Below are positions 1 through 8,547 of a DNA stretch of 64,000 bases, piece by piece; within the stretch, counting starts at the first letter, position 1, and every line of letters begins with the position of its first letter. Below the pieces are notes generated by a model that saw nothing but the letters and a program-made list of their open reading frames with translations, made no database searches and had not been told where the DNA came from. Source of the DNA: Bradyrhizobium sacchari (GTDB lineage: Bacteria > Pseudomonadota > Alphaproteobacteria > Rhizobiales > Xanthobacteraceae); the NCBI RefSeq assembly GCF_002068095.1, contig NZ_LWIG01000007.1, forward strand, positions 608,264-672,263, read 5' to 3'. Position numbers and translations under genes: made by a program.

Positions 1-70
1 CACCGTGAAGCGCGCCGATGGCACACGCCTTGCCTCTTTGTATCGCAGATTTCTCGCAAAAGAGGCACCG

Positions 71-1690
71 ATGAGCGCATCACCTTTGGACATCAGCCGA
101 CGCAATGTGGTGCTTGGCGGCCTCGGCGCCGGAATGACAGCATTTGCTCCGTCTCTCGCCCCGGCGCAGGGGCGCAGCGAGACGCTGCTGGTGGTGCAGG
201 AGCTCGGGCCGAATTCGCTGGACATGCAGGGCGTCGGCTCCAACCAGACCGTCAATGGTCTCTCCTGGAACTGCTACGACCGCTTGCTGACCTACGCCTC
301 CAAAACACTGCCCGATGGGACGACGTCATACGACCGTGAGAGGCTCGCGCCTGAACTCGCCGAGAGCTGGGAGGTCGCGGCTGATGGCATGTCCTGCACT
401 TTCCGCTTGCGCAAGGACGCGAAATTCCACGACGGCACGCCAGTTACCGCCAAGGATGTCAAATGGTCGTTCGATCGCGCCGTGAAGGTCGGCGGCTTCC
501 CGACCTTCCAGATGTCGGCGGGATCGCTGGAGAAGCCCGAGCAGTTCGTGGTGGTCGACGACCACACCTTCCGCATCGACTATGTCCGCAAGGACAAGAT
601 GCTGCTGTTTAACGTCGCCGTCGTCGTGCCCTTCATCATCAATTCCGAGCTCGCCAGGAAGAACGCGACGCCGGAAGACCCGTGGGCGCTGGCGTGGCTG
701 AAGAACAACGAGGCCGGCGGCGGCGCCTACAAGATCGAGAGCTGGAAGCCGGGCAGCGAGACGATACTGGCGCGCTTCGACGACTGGAAGAGCGGGCCGC
801 TGCCGAAGGTCAGGCGCGTCATCGCGCGCGACGTCCCCTCCGCCGGCACCCGTCGCGCCATGCTGGAGCGCGGCGATGCGGATATTTCCAGCGGCTTTGC
901 GCCGCGCGATTTCGAGCAGCTCATCAAGGAAGGCAAGGTCAAGGTCTCGGGCGTGCCGATCCCGAACGCGCTCTGGTACGTGGCGCTGAACACCGCGAGG
1001 CCGCCGTTCGACAATGCCAAGCTACGCCAGGCCATCGCATGGGCCATGCCCTACGAGCAGATCCAGACCAGCGCCTTCTTCGGCCGCGCCGTTCCCATGT
1101 ATGGCGGCGCGGCCGACGTCTCAAAGCCGGTCTGGCCGCAGCCGTTTCCCTACGTCACCGATCTCGACAAGGCCAAGGCCTTGATGAAGGAAGCAGGATT
1201 CGAATCCGGCCTGGAGACGACACTGTCGCTGGACACGGGCACGGCCACCGTCGGTGAGCCGACCGCCATCCTGATCCAGGAGAACCTCGCCAAGATCGGC
1301 ATCAAGACGGGAATCGAAAAAATCCCCGGCGCGAACTGGCGCACGACGCTGAACAAGAAGGAGCTGCCGCTCGCGCTCAACCGCTTCAGCGGCTGGCTCG
1401 ACTATCCCGAATATTACTTCTACTGGAATTTCCACGGCAACAATTCGATCTTCAACATCTCCTCCTACCAGAACAAGGAGATGGACGCGCTGATCGACAA
1501 GGCGCGCTTCACTACGGATGCCTCAGAGTACGACAGATGCGTGAAGGATTTCATCTCGCTCTGCATGCGTGACGTCCCCGTCATTCCGCTCAACCAGCCG
1601 ATCCACGACGTCGCCATGCAGAAGAACGTCGGCGGCTACGAATTCTGGTTTCACCGCGAACCGGACTACCGCCAGTTCTCGAAGGGCTAA
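71..1690 (+). CDS. ABC transporter substrate-binding protein, peptide/nickel type (SBP_bac_5), Tat-exported
   Basis: Periplasmic solute-binding lipid-free receptor of the dipeptide/oligopeptide/opine class, 539 aa. I start it at the ATG at 71 because AAGAGG lies just upstream and the N-terminus then reads DISRRNVVLGGLGAG, a twin-arginine signal ending near APAQG. An upstream in-frame GTG at 5 would bury that signal. Family hallmarks seen are the LAPELAESWEV segment followed by FHDGTPVTAKDVKWSFDRA. The stop TAA is the first bases of a dispersed repeat. No permease or ATPase follows, so transporter partners, if any, lie left of the window. Substrate cannot be read from sequence. Confidence 0.9.
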   Translation: MSASPLDISRRNVVLGGLGAGMTAFAPSLAPAQGRSETLLVVQELGPNSLDMQGVGSNQTVNGLSWNCYDRLLTYASKTLPDGTTSYDRERLAPELAESWEVAADGMSCTFRLRKDAKFHDGTPVTAKDVKWSFDRAVKVGGFPTFQMSAGSLEKPEQFVVVDDHTFRIDYVRKDKMLLFNVAVVVPFIINSELARKNATPEDPWALAWLKNNEAGGGAYKIESWKPGSETILARFDDWKSGPLPKVRRVIARDVPSAGTRRAMLERGDADISSGFAPRDFEQLIKEGKVKVSGVPIPNALWYVALNTARPPFDNAKLRQAIAWAMPYEQIQTSAFFGRAVPMYGGAADVSKPVWPQPFPYVTDLDKAKALMKEAGFESGLETTLSLDTGTATVGEPTAILIQENLAKIGIKTGIEKIPGANWRTTLNKKELPLALNRFSGWLDYPEYYFYWNFHGNNSIFNISSYQNKEMDALIDKARFTTDASEYDRCVKDFISLCMRDVPVIPLNQPIHDVAMQKNVGGYEFWFHREPDYRQFSKG

Positions 1691-1791
1691 AGCATGAACC
1701 GGAAAAGTGCGAAGCGGTTTTCGGAAAAGATCATGCGTTAGACAACGACGTAAAGCGCGATAACGATTCATCCAAGTCTCATCGCGCTTTA
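1688..1791. repeat. Dispersed bipartite palindromic repeat, family A copy 1
   Basis: About 104 bp composed of two hairpins. The first pairs GCATGA with TCATGC around GGAAAA/TTTTC arms; the second pairs TAAAGCGCGAT with ATCGCGCTTTA. An inverted copy with only about a dozen differences lies at 59738-59840. The element fills the whole space between two converging genes, and its end triplets are their TAA stop codons on both strands. It may act as a bidirectional terminator; that is inference. Confidence 0.85.
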
Positions 1792-3132
1792 GTTCCGACG
1801 GACGATGCTGATTGCGCCCGAAGAGGCGCGCGCCTGCGCGGTGGGAAAGCCTCGCTCGAGCCGCGCGGCGCTCGCATGCAGCATCGCCGCATCGAGCCTG
1901 CCCTGCCGCGATCCCTCCAAGGCGCAGGCAAACACCCGGTAGAACTGCGCGCCGTCATAGGCGACCAGCAGCAGATCGACACCGGCATTGATCGCCTCGA
2001 CGACGGCCTTGCAGACGTCGTTCTGGTAGATCGCGCCCATCACGAGATCGTCGGTCATCACCATGCCCTGATAGTCCCATTTGCCGCGGATGATCCCGTC
2101 GACAACGAGCTTTGAATGCGAGGCGGCGCGGTCGGGATCGACGGCGGTGAGCCTGACATGGCCGACCATGAGGGCGCTGCGCGAATGCGACAGCACCTCG
2201 CGGAACGGCAGCCAATCGGTTGCCTCCAGCTCCTTCACCGGCGTGTTGAGACTGGCACCGAAATGATGCGTGTCGGTGCGCACGCGGCCGATCCCGGGAA
2301 AATGCTTCAGCGTGGCGCCGACGCCTGTCTCTTCCAGACCACGCACATAGGCACTCGCAATCGTGCTGACGACGACAGGATCGGTGGCTATCGCGCGCTG
2401 GCCGATCAGCGTATGGAAATCGAGGCGATTGCGCCGCTGCGGCGGCTTGAGATCGAGCACGGGCGCGAGATTGAGGTTGACGCCGAGGCTCGCGAGCTCG
2501 TGGCCATGGATGCGGCCGAACTCTTCGGCCCTGGCCTGCTGGTCATCCGGCGCAAGCCCGGTGAGCGTCGCCAGCGCCGGCATCTTTGTCAGCGGCGGCG
2601 CGAGATGCCCGACGATCCCACCCTCCTGGTCCGCAGCGACGACCATCGGCGGCAGGCCGGCCGCACGGCGCTTATCCTGGAGCGCTGCGATCTCGGCACG
2701 CAGCGCCTCGATGCTCCGGCCGCGGATGTTGTGCCGGGTGACGTAGATGCCGCCTATCAGGCCCTGCTCGGCCAGGCGCGCGACCTCGGGGAAGGAGGAA
2801 TAGCCGACCATGAAGTGAGGTCCGAGCTGCCGCGCCTCCGTCGCGCTCGCGCCAAGGACATCGCGCTTGCGCAGCTCGAACTTCAGATGCGCGGCAGACA
2901 TCAGCAGCGGCGGCAGGCACCAGAGCATGATGAGCAGCTTGCCGGCGATGGTGTGCCAGCGACCTCTGCGCAGCAGAAGGATGACGATCGCGACGCTTGC
3001 AACGACGAGCACGATGTTTCCGGCGCCGCGCAGCGGGACCAGATAAGGATCGTTCTTGTTCGCGGCCGCGAATGCAAGGACCGGCGCGGCCAGCCAGAGC
3101 AGAATGAGAGCGATATGGCGGAGGAATTGCAT
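1789..3132 (-). CDS. Glycoside hydrolase family 3, beta-N-acetylhexosaminidase (NagZ-like), membrane-anchored
   Basis: 447 aa. The catalytic GH3 domain carries the NagZ signature KHFPGIGRVRTDTHH, with the Asp-His general acid/base pair, and the nucleophile segment MVMTDDLVMGA. NagZ enzymes cleave N-acetylglucosamine from peptidoglycan fragments. Unlike cytoplasmic NagZ of about 340 aa, this protein has about 95 extra N-terminal residues with three hydrophobic stretches (about 5-23, 37-55, 65-80), so it is probably tethered to the inner membrane, perhaps facing the periplasm. Its stop codon is contributed by the adjacent repeat. It is divergent from the DUF4173 gene. Confidence 0.85.
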   Translation of the reverse strand: MQFLRHIALILLWLAAPVLAFAAANKNDPYLVPLRGAGNIVLVVASVAIVILLLRRGRWHTIAGKLLIMLWCLPPLLMSAAHLKFELRKRDVLGASATEARQLGPHFMVGYSSFPEVARLAEQGLIGGIYVTRHNIRGRSIEALRAEIAALQDKRRAAGLPPMVVAADQEGGIVGHLAPPLTKMPALATLTGLAPDDQQARAEEFGRIHGHELASLGVNLNLAPVLDLKPPQRRNRLDFHTLIGQRAIATDPVVVSTIASAYVRGLEETGVGATLKHFPGIGRVRTDTHHFGASLNTPVKELEATDWLPFREVLSHSRSALMVGHVRLTAVDPDRAASHSKLVVDGIIRGKWDYQGMVMTDDLVMGAIYQNDVCKAVVEAINAGVDLLLVAYDGAQFYRVFACALEGSRQGRLDAAMLHASAARLERGFPTAQARASSGAISIVRRN

Positions 3133-3242
3133 GATGCGTCACGCGCAGGGAGTGGCGAATGCCTCGCACCTATCAAAGCGATTTGCGCTGTACGAGAGGC
3201 AAAAGCGCGCCTGCACGAAAACTGCAAAAGACTCCTGAAACC

Positions 3243-3270
3243 GTGCAGACGATGATCCCGCCGTCTGCAC
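3243..3270. promoter_or_regulatory. Inverted repeat GTGCAGACG-N10-CGTCTGCAC, operator candidate
   Basis: A perfect 9-bp inverted repeat with a 10-bp spacer sits in the divergent promoter region between the GH3 gene and the DUF4173 gene. A related GTGCAGA/TCTGCAC palindrome occurs at 13895-13910. Its regulator is unknown. Confidence 0.4.
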
Positions 3271-3321
3271 AGACGCCGTTCAGACTTCGTGATGCCACCC
3301 ATCACGAAAGGTGTTCTGGAC

Positions 3322-4824
3322 ATGACGAGCCTGGCTTCGACGATCGCAGCGGACATCCAGCCGGACAAAAACTCCTCGATTCCGGCCAAGCTTGGCTGCG
3401 CGCTGGCACTGGCCGCGCTCGCCGACTGGCTGCTCTATGGCGAGCGGATCGGACTGTCGCTCACGTTGTTCGCGTTCGCGATCGCCTGCGCGTCGGTGCT
3501 GTTCAATCAAGCGTCACTCGATCTGCGACGCACGGGGATTGGCGCAGCCGTTCTCGTTGCCGGCCTCGTGCCAGCCGTCGAGGAGCTCAACACACTGTCC
3601 TTCCTGGTCCTCGTCGCATCGCTGACGATTGCGCTGCTGCTCACGACCAATCCGGAGACCGCCGAGCTCGCCGACCGTGCTCGCGCACTGCGCAACTTCG
3701 TCCTGTTCGGTCCCTTCCGGCTCGTCCCCGAGGCGCTCCAGATCTTCAACATGTCGGCCTTCACCCGCGGTATCGCACTGTGGCTGTTGCCGGTAACGCT
3801 CGGCACTGTGTTCGTCGCGCTGTTCGCGGCGGCCAATCCGGTGATCGAGCAGTGGATGTCCCTGCTCAATCCCAAGGTCATCTTCGAATATGTCAGCGTG
3901 CGGCGCGTTCTGTTCTGGATCACGATGCTGGCGCTGGTCTGGCCTTTCATCCATGTGCGCTGGCGGCGCAAGACGATGGTCACCGCCACAGGGGCCGATG
4001 GCCCTGTGCCGCCGCCGTTATCGCCTCCAGTCTCGGCGGAGTTTCTTGGCCCCTCCACCATCCTGCGCTCGCTGACCCTGTTCAACCTGCTGTTCGCGGC
4101 GCAGTCCATTCTCGACGGCATCTATCTCTGGGGTCACGTGGCCCTGCCCGACAACATGACCTATGCGGCCTACGCGCATCGCGGCGCCTATCCGCTGATC
4201 GTCACCGCCCTGCTCGCCGCGGCCTTCGTGCTGGTGGCGATGCGGCCCGGCGGGCCGGCGGAGAAATCGCAGGTGATCCGGCTGCTGGTCTATCTCTGGG
4301 TCGGGCAGAACGTGCTGCTGGTCGCCTCCTCGATCCTACGGCTCGATCTCTATGTCGGCATTTACATGCTGACCTATTGGCGGATTGCGGCCTTCATCTG
4401 GATGGGACTGGTGGCGCTGGGGCTGATCCTGATCGTCGCCCGCATCGCGCTCAACCGATCCAACCAGTGGCTCGTCTGCGCCAACCTGATCGCGTTGACG
4501 ATTGCGCTCTACAGTGCCTCGCTGGTGAACTTCGATGCGTTCATTGCCGACTACAATCTGAAGCACAGCAGTGAAATGGGAGGAAACGGCGTGAAGATCG
4601 ATGCCAACTACCTCCTCACATTGGGCCCGCAGGCGCTGCCTGCGATCGACAAGGTCATCGCACTGCGCGGCGGCGATTACTGTCTTGCGGGACGTCGGGA
4701 TCGGCTTGTAGAAGGTCAACGACAGGACCTGACGTGGCGGGCCTGGGGCTTTCGGAGCTGGCGGCTGCAACGCAGACTGGATGCGCAAGCCAAGAGCCCG
4801 CCGAGCACTTCGCCGGCAGGATGA
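3322..4824 (+). CDS. DUF4173/DUF4153-type polytopic membrane protein
   Basis: About 500 aa with roughly a dozen hydrophobic segments (for example CALALAALADWLL, FVLFGPFRLVPE, TILRSLTLFNLLFAAQSILDGIYLW), ending in a soluble tail with the YLLTLGPQALPAIDKV motif typical of DUF4153/4173 proteins. I prefer ATG 3322 (AAAGG ten bases upstream); GTG 3289 is an alternative. Twelve bases separate it from the response regulator gene, so the three genes probably form an operon and the membrane protein may be linked to the two-component system. Molecular function is unknown. Confidence 0.75.
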   Translation: MTSLASTIAADIQPDKNSSIPAKLGCALALAALADWLLYGERIGLSLTLFAFAIACASVLFNQASLDLRRTGIGAAVLVAGLVPAVEELNTLSFLVLVASLTIALLLTTNPETAELADRARALRNFVLFGPFRLVPEALQIFNMSAFTRGIALWLLPVTLGTVFVALFAAANPVIEQWMSLLNPKVIFEYVSVRRVLFWITMLALVWPFIHVRWRRKTMVTATGADGPVPPPLSPPVSAEFLGPSTILRSLTLFNLLFAAQSILDGIYLWGHVALPDNMTYAAYAHRGAYPLIVTALLAAAFVLVAMRPGGPAEKSQVIRLLVYLWVGQNVLLVASSILRLDLYVGIYMLTYWRIAAFIWMGLVALGLILIVARIALNRSNQWLVCANLIALTIALYSASLVNFDAFIADYNLKHSSEMGGNGVKIDANYLLTLGPQALPAIDKVIALRGGDYCLAGRRDRLVEGQRQDLTWRAWGFRSWRLQRRLDAQAKSPPSTSPAG

Positions 4825-4836
4825 GCGGAGAGATTC

Positions 4837-5541
4837 TTGGCGCATCGCATTCTCATCGTCGATGACGAAGGCCACATTCGCGAGGTCATCCGCGTCGCCC
4901 TGAAGAAGGCCGGCATGGACGTGATCGAGGCCCGCGATGGCAAGGAGGCGCTCGCCCGCTTTGCCGCCGACAGGCCCGATCTGATCGTGCTCGACATCGG
5001 CATGCCCGAGTTCGACGGCCTCGACGTCTGCCGCGAGATCCGAAAAGTCTCCGACGTGCCGATCCTGTTCCTGTCGGCGCGCGACGAGGAGATCGACCGC
5101 ATCCTTGGCCTCGAGATCGGCGGCGACGACTACGTCACAAAACCGTTCAGCCCCCGCGAGCTGGTGGCCCGGGTCAACGTCATCCTGCGCCGGCTCAGCC
5201 CGCGCAATGGCGAGTCCAAGGCCGGGCCCACGGCGCTCACGCAAGGCGGCCTCTTGATCGATCCCGAGCAGCATGTCGCGTCCTTTGCCGGCACGCCGCT
5301 GAAGCTCACCGCGATCGAGTTCGGCATCCTGCGCGCCTTCCTGACGCGGCCGACCTCGGTGTTCAACCGCGAGCAGCTGATGCGCGCGGCCTATCAGCTC
5401 AACATCCAGGTCTCCGACCGCACCATCGACAGCCACATCCGCAACATTCGCGCCAAGCTCTCCGCGCTCGCCTGCGACAACGTCATCGAGACCATTCACG
5501 GCGTCGGCTTCAAGCTCGGCCGCTGCGAGAAAGAGGCATGA
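4837..5541 (+). CDS. OmpR-family response regulator (CreB-like)
   Basis: 234 aa. Receiver domain with acidic pair IVDDE, phospho-acceptor in LIVLDIGMPEFDG (about Asp53) and the conserved Lys in YVTKPFSP, then a winged-helix DNA-binding domain (about 130-230) with TAIEFGILRAFL and SDRTIDSHIRNIRAKL. Start is TTG at 4837, preceded by GGAGAG; there is no better ATG in frame. Its last four bases overlap the kinase start (ATGA), indicating translational coupling. Resemblance to CreB is by partner and layout only. Confidence 0.9.
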   Translation: MAHRILIVDDEGHIREVIRVALKKAGMDVIEARDGKEALARFAADRPDLIVLDIGMPEFDGLDVCREIRKVSDVPILFLSARDEEIDRILGLEIGGDDYVTKPFSPRELVARVNVILRRLSPRNGESKAGPTALTQGGLLIDPEQHVASFAGTPLKLTAIEFGILRAFLTRPTSVFNREQLMRAAYQLNIQVSDRTIDSHIRNIRAKLSALACDNVIETIHGVGFKLGRCEKEA

Positions 5542-7124
5542 GCGCGGCGCCCGACAAATGGCGGCCGTCGCTGGGGCTCGTGATTTTCGCGGTGCTGGCG
5601 ACCGTCGCGGTGCTGCCGCTGGTCGGCCTGTTCTTCTTCCGCCTCTACGACAACCAGCTGATCCGCCAGACCCAGGCCGAGCTGATCGCGCAGAGCCGGG
5701 TGCTCGCGACGATCTACGCGCAAGAGGTCACGGCAAGGCTCGGCAGCGGCCTCACGCTCGGCCCCGAGGTACCGCCGAACGTGCTGCCCGACCCCGGCGA
5801 CGAGGTCACCCCGATCCGCCCTGCGCTCGACCTCACCGCCAACGACCTCTTGCGGCGGCGGCCCGATGCGCTGCCGGCGCCGCAAGCCGCGCAAGCAGCC
5901 TATGTCGAAATCGGCGCAAAGCTGACGCCGATCATCCGCGAGACCCAGAAGGTGACCCTGGCGGGCTTTCGCATACTCGATCCGCAAGGCGTGGTGATCG
6001 CGGGGCGGCAGGAGATCGGCCAATCGCTTGCGCATATCGAGGAGGTGGCGGATGCACTGCACGGACAGTATCGCGCCACCTTGCGCAACCGCGTGCCGGA
6101 CAAGCCGCCGCCGCCGATCTACTCCTTCAGCCGCGGCCTCGGCGTGCACGTGTTCTCGGCGATGCCGGTCATCGTCAACAACCGCGTCGCCGGGGTGATC
6201 TACACCACGCGGACGCCGAGCAACATCTTTGACCATCTCTACCAGGAGCGGGCCAAGTTCGTGCTGGCTGGGCTAGCCGTGATCCTCGGCACAATCCTGA
6301 TTGGGCTGGTGTTCTCTCGCACCATCACGCTGCCGATGCGCGAATTGATCGACCGCGCTGCTCGAATCGGCCGCGGCGACCGCGAGGCGTTTCGGCCGCT
6401 GCGGCATTACGGCACGCGCGAGTTCGCCCAGCTCTCGCACAGCTTCCTCGGCATGGCCGAGCAGCTGGCACGGCGCTCCGACTATATCGCGACGTTCTCG
6501 GCCCATCTCACCCACGAGCTGAAATCGCCGCTGACATCGATCAAGGGCGCGGCCGAGCTGTTGCAGGATTCGGTTCAAGGCAAGGCCGGCAGCCTGACGC
6601 CGGCCGAGCAGAACATGTTCATCGCCAACATCCTGTCCGACACCCAGCGGCTGGAGGCGATGGCGCAGCGGCTGCGCGAGCTCGCCCGCGCCGAGAGCCT
6701 GCCGCAGAACGAGCGCACCGAACTTGCACCCGTGATCGCCGACCTCAGGACCAGGTTTCCGGAAAGCTTCATCGAGGCCAGCGGCAGCCTCGACAGGGCG
6801 ATCGGCATGTCCTCGGAGAAGGCGCTGATCGTGCTGTCACACCTCACCGATAACGCGGTGCGGCACAAGGCCGGGACGATCAGGCTGGAGGCCGTGGACG
6901 CGCGGACGACCCTGCTTGTGACGGTCACCAATGACGGCGAGCCGATATCGGCGCCGAACCGCGACAGGATCTTTGATGCGTTCTTCACCACCCGTCGCGA
7001 CCAGGGCGGTACAGGAATGGGGCTGGCGATCGCGCGCGCGGTGATGGCGAGCCATGGCGGCTCGATCAGGCTCAAGCCCACCGACCAGGGGGCCGCCTTC
7101 GAGCTTCAGTTTCCGGTCGCCTAG
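5538..7124 (+). CDS. Membrane sensor histidine kinase (CreC-like)
   Basis: 528 aa. Transmembrane helix 1 at about 13-35, a periplasmic sensor of about 200 residues, transmembrane helix 2 at about 241-262, a HAMP-like linker, then the dimerisation/phospho-acceptor motif HLTHELKSPLT (His about 326) and a HATPase domain with N box LTDNAVRH and G boxes DRIFDAFFTTR and GGTGMGLAIA. All kinase boxes are present, so it should be active on the preceding response regulator. The sensed signal is unknown. Its stop overlaps the stop of a converging 46-aa gene. Confidence 0.9.
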   Translation: MSAAPDKWRPSLGLVIFAVLATVAVLPLVGLFFFRLYDNQLIRQTQAELIAQSRVLATIYAQEVTARLGSGLTLGPEVPPNVLPDPGDEVTPIRPALDLTANDLLRRRPDALPAPQAAQAAYVEIGAKLTPIIRETQKVTLAGFRILDPQGVVIAGRQEIGQSLAHIEEVADALHGQYRATLRNRVPDKPPPPIYSFSRGLGVHVFSAMPVIVNNRVAGVIYTTRTPSNIFDHLYQERAKFVLAGLAVILGTILIGLVFSRTITLPMRELIDRAARIGRGDREAFRPLRHYGTREFAQLSHSFLGMAEQLARRSDYIATFSAHLTHELKSPLTSIKGAAELLQDSVQGKAGSLTPAEQNMFIANILSDTQRLEAMAQRLRELARAESLPQNERTELAPVIADLRTRFPESFIEASGSLDRAIGMSSEKALIVLSHLTDNAVRHKAGTIRLEAVDARTTLLVTVTNDGEPISAPNRDRIFDAFFTTRRDQGGTGMGLAIARAVMASHGGSIRLKPTDQGAAFELQFPVA

Positions 7125-7261
7125 ATTGCGAACACCCAGGCGGCGACGATGGTGCCGATGGTGACGAGACCGGCGATGGTCCAGCCGGCGGCATATTCCA
7201 GCTCGGGATGACCGGTCGCCCGCATGATCTCTGCCGGATCGGCGGTATGCTTCTCTGCCAT
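7121..7261 (-). CDS. 46-aa predicted single-pass membrane protein
   Basis: Short ORF beginning MAEKHTADPAEIMRATGH with one hydrophobic segment near the C-terminus (WTIAGLVTIGTIVAAWVF) and ending immediately after it. Upstream on the minus strand is GCGAGG at good spacing. The stop codon overlaps the tail of the histidine kinase gene in convergent orientation. The acidic/basic head plus one helix is typical of small rhizobial inner-membrane proteins. Function unknown; a close homologue search would decide whether it is real. Confidence 0.6.
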   Translation of the reverse strand: MAEKHTADPAEIMRATGHPELEYAAGWTIAGLVTIGTIVAAWVFAI

Positions 7262-7332
7262 GACAGCCTCGCACGTGTTTCCCCGTGTCATTAGATAAGT
7301 CGCACCAGCCGCGATTAGGTTCCATCACGGAA

Positions 7333-7917
7333 ATGCGAGGAATGACACAGCAGCAGCTAGGCTTGTTCGCCGATCCGCATGAAGGCCCGGCCGGCCTTCG
7401 CTATGCGGAGAATTTTATCGATGCCACCGCCGAACAGGAGCTGATCGGCCGCGTCGCAACATTGCCGCTTCAGCGATTCCAGTTCGGCGCGTTCGAGGGC
7501 AACCGTCGGGTCGCCTCGTTCGGCTACCGCTATGACTATGCGCTGCAGCGGCTCGCCGAGGCCGATCCGATTCCGGATTGGGTGCTGCCGGTCGCGCGCC
7601 AGGCCGAGGCATGGGCGGGGCTGGCGGAGGGCAGCGTCCGGCAGGTGCTGTGCACCGAATACGAGGCCGGCATCGGCATCGGATGGCATCGCGACAAACC
7701 TCACTTTGACAAGGTGCTCGGGCTGTCGCTGGGCGCGCCTTGCAAATTCCGCTTCCGCCGCCGCAGCGGCGACAAATGGGAGCGCCATACGCTCGAGGCC
7801 CTGCCGCGCTCGCTCTACCTGATCGACGGCGAGGCGCGGTCGCAATGGGAGCACAGCATTCCGCCGGTCGAGGCAAAGCGCTACTCCATCACCTTCCGGA
7901 CGATGAAGGGGCGTTAG
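7333..7917 (+). CDS. AlkB-like 2-oxoglutarate/Fe(II) dioxygenase
   Basis: About 194 aa. Iron and 2-oxoglutarate ligands are visible: HRD in IGWHRDKPHFDKVLGLSLG, a distal His in QWEHSIPPV, and Arg residues in KRYSITFRTMKG, plus the nucleotide-lid type FGYRYDY segment. The family oxidatively demethylates nucleic acids or proteins; this is the short AlkB/ALKBH-like branch rather than E. coli AlkB. Start is ATG 7333 or ATG 7342; the latter has GCGAGG close upstream. It stands alone. Confidence 0.85.
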   Translation: MRGMTQQQLGLFADPHEGPAGLRYAENFIDATAEQELIGRVATLPLQRFQFGAFEGNRRVASFGYRYDYALQRLAEADPIPDWVLPVARQAEAWAGLAEGSVRQVLCTEYEAGIGIGWHRDKPHFDKVLGLSLGAPCKFRFRRRSGDKWERHTLEALPRSLYLIDGEARSQWEHSIPPVEAKRYSITFRTMKGR

Positions 7918-7939
7918 GCAGGCCATCGAAACAAAAACT

Positions 7940-7964
7940 GCGAAAACAACCCCATGCACAGTAG
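7940..7964. repeat. 25-bp dispersed repeat, family F copy 1
   Basis: Begins GCGAAAACAACC and ends GCACAGTAG. An identical 25-bp copy is at 22053-22077. Both copies are in intergenic DNA and both are followed some tens of bases later by CGTCGGGC, suggesting remnants of a longer element. Confidence 0.7.
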
Positions 7965-8119
7965 AACGCCCGCTCCGGCGTGAGGCCGGCTCACGCCGCC
8001 CAACAGCTTGACACAGCGGTGCAAAACGCCCCCTCCGCACAATCGTCGGGCGAGTGCCGTCTTGCCTCTCAAATCCGGTTGCATGCTAGACTGGATGCCA
8101 TCCACGGCAGGAGGGAAGC

Positions 8120-8530
8120 ATGGCCGACAACAAGGCAAAGCGGGGCGGCGCCGATCGCGCCCTGATCGCGCTCACCGAGAAATACGAAGTCGCCTACTGG
8201 TCGAACAAGTTCAAGGTGACCCCGGCCAAGCTGAAATACGCCGTGAAGAAGGTCGGCCACTCCGCCAGGAAGGTCGAGGAATACATCAAGCTCCAGAAGC
8301 ACCGTGCCGCCGACAAGAGCCGGATCGCGCTCGGCGAGGCCTATGAGGTCCGCTACTGGTCGAAGAAGTTCAAGATCACCCCGGCGAGGCTGAAGGCCGC
8401 CGTGGCCGCAGCCGGACATTCCTCCAGGAAGGTCGAGGCCTACCTTGCGTCCCGGACGGCGACGAAGAAGGCCAAAAAGACCGTCAAGAAGTCCGCGAAG
8501 AAGACCGCCAAGCGCAAGAAGGCCGCCTGA
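8120..8530 (+). CDS. Tandem DUF3606 protein with lysine-rich histone-H1-like tail
   Basis: 136 aa made of two direct repeats, residues about 14-59 and 67-112, each with the pattern YEV-YW-KF-(V/I)TPA-LK-AV--GHS-RKVE. This matches the DUF3606 module, which normally occurs once. Residues about 114-136 are nearly all Lys, Ala and Thr (KKAKKTVKKSAKKTAKRKKA), like bacterial H1-type tails, suggesting nucleic-acid or chromosome binding. RBS GGAGGGAAGC precedes the ATG. The next gene follows after 17 bases, so the two may be cotranscribed. No enzymatic role is evident. Confidence 0.75.
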   Translation: MADNKAKRGGADRALIALTEKYEVAYWSNKFKVTPAKLKYAVKKVGHSARKVEEYIKLQKHRAADKSRIALGEAYEVRYWSKKFKITPARLKAAVAAAGHSSRKVEAYLASRTATKKAKKTVKKSAKKTAKRKKAA

Positions 8531-8547
8531 AACGCCGGGAGAGAGGG

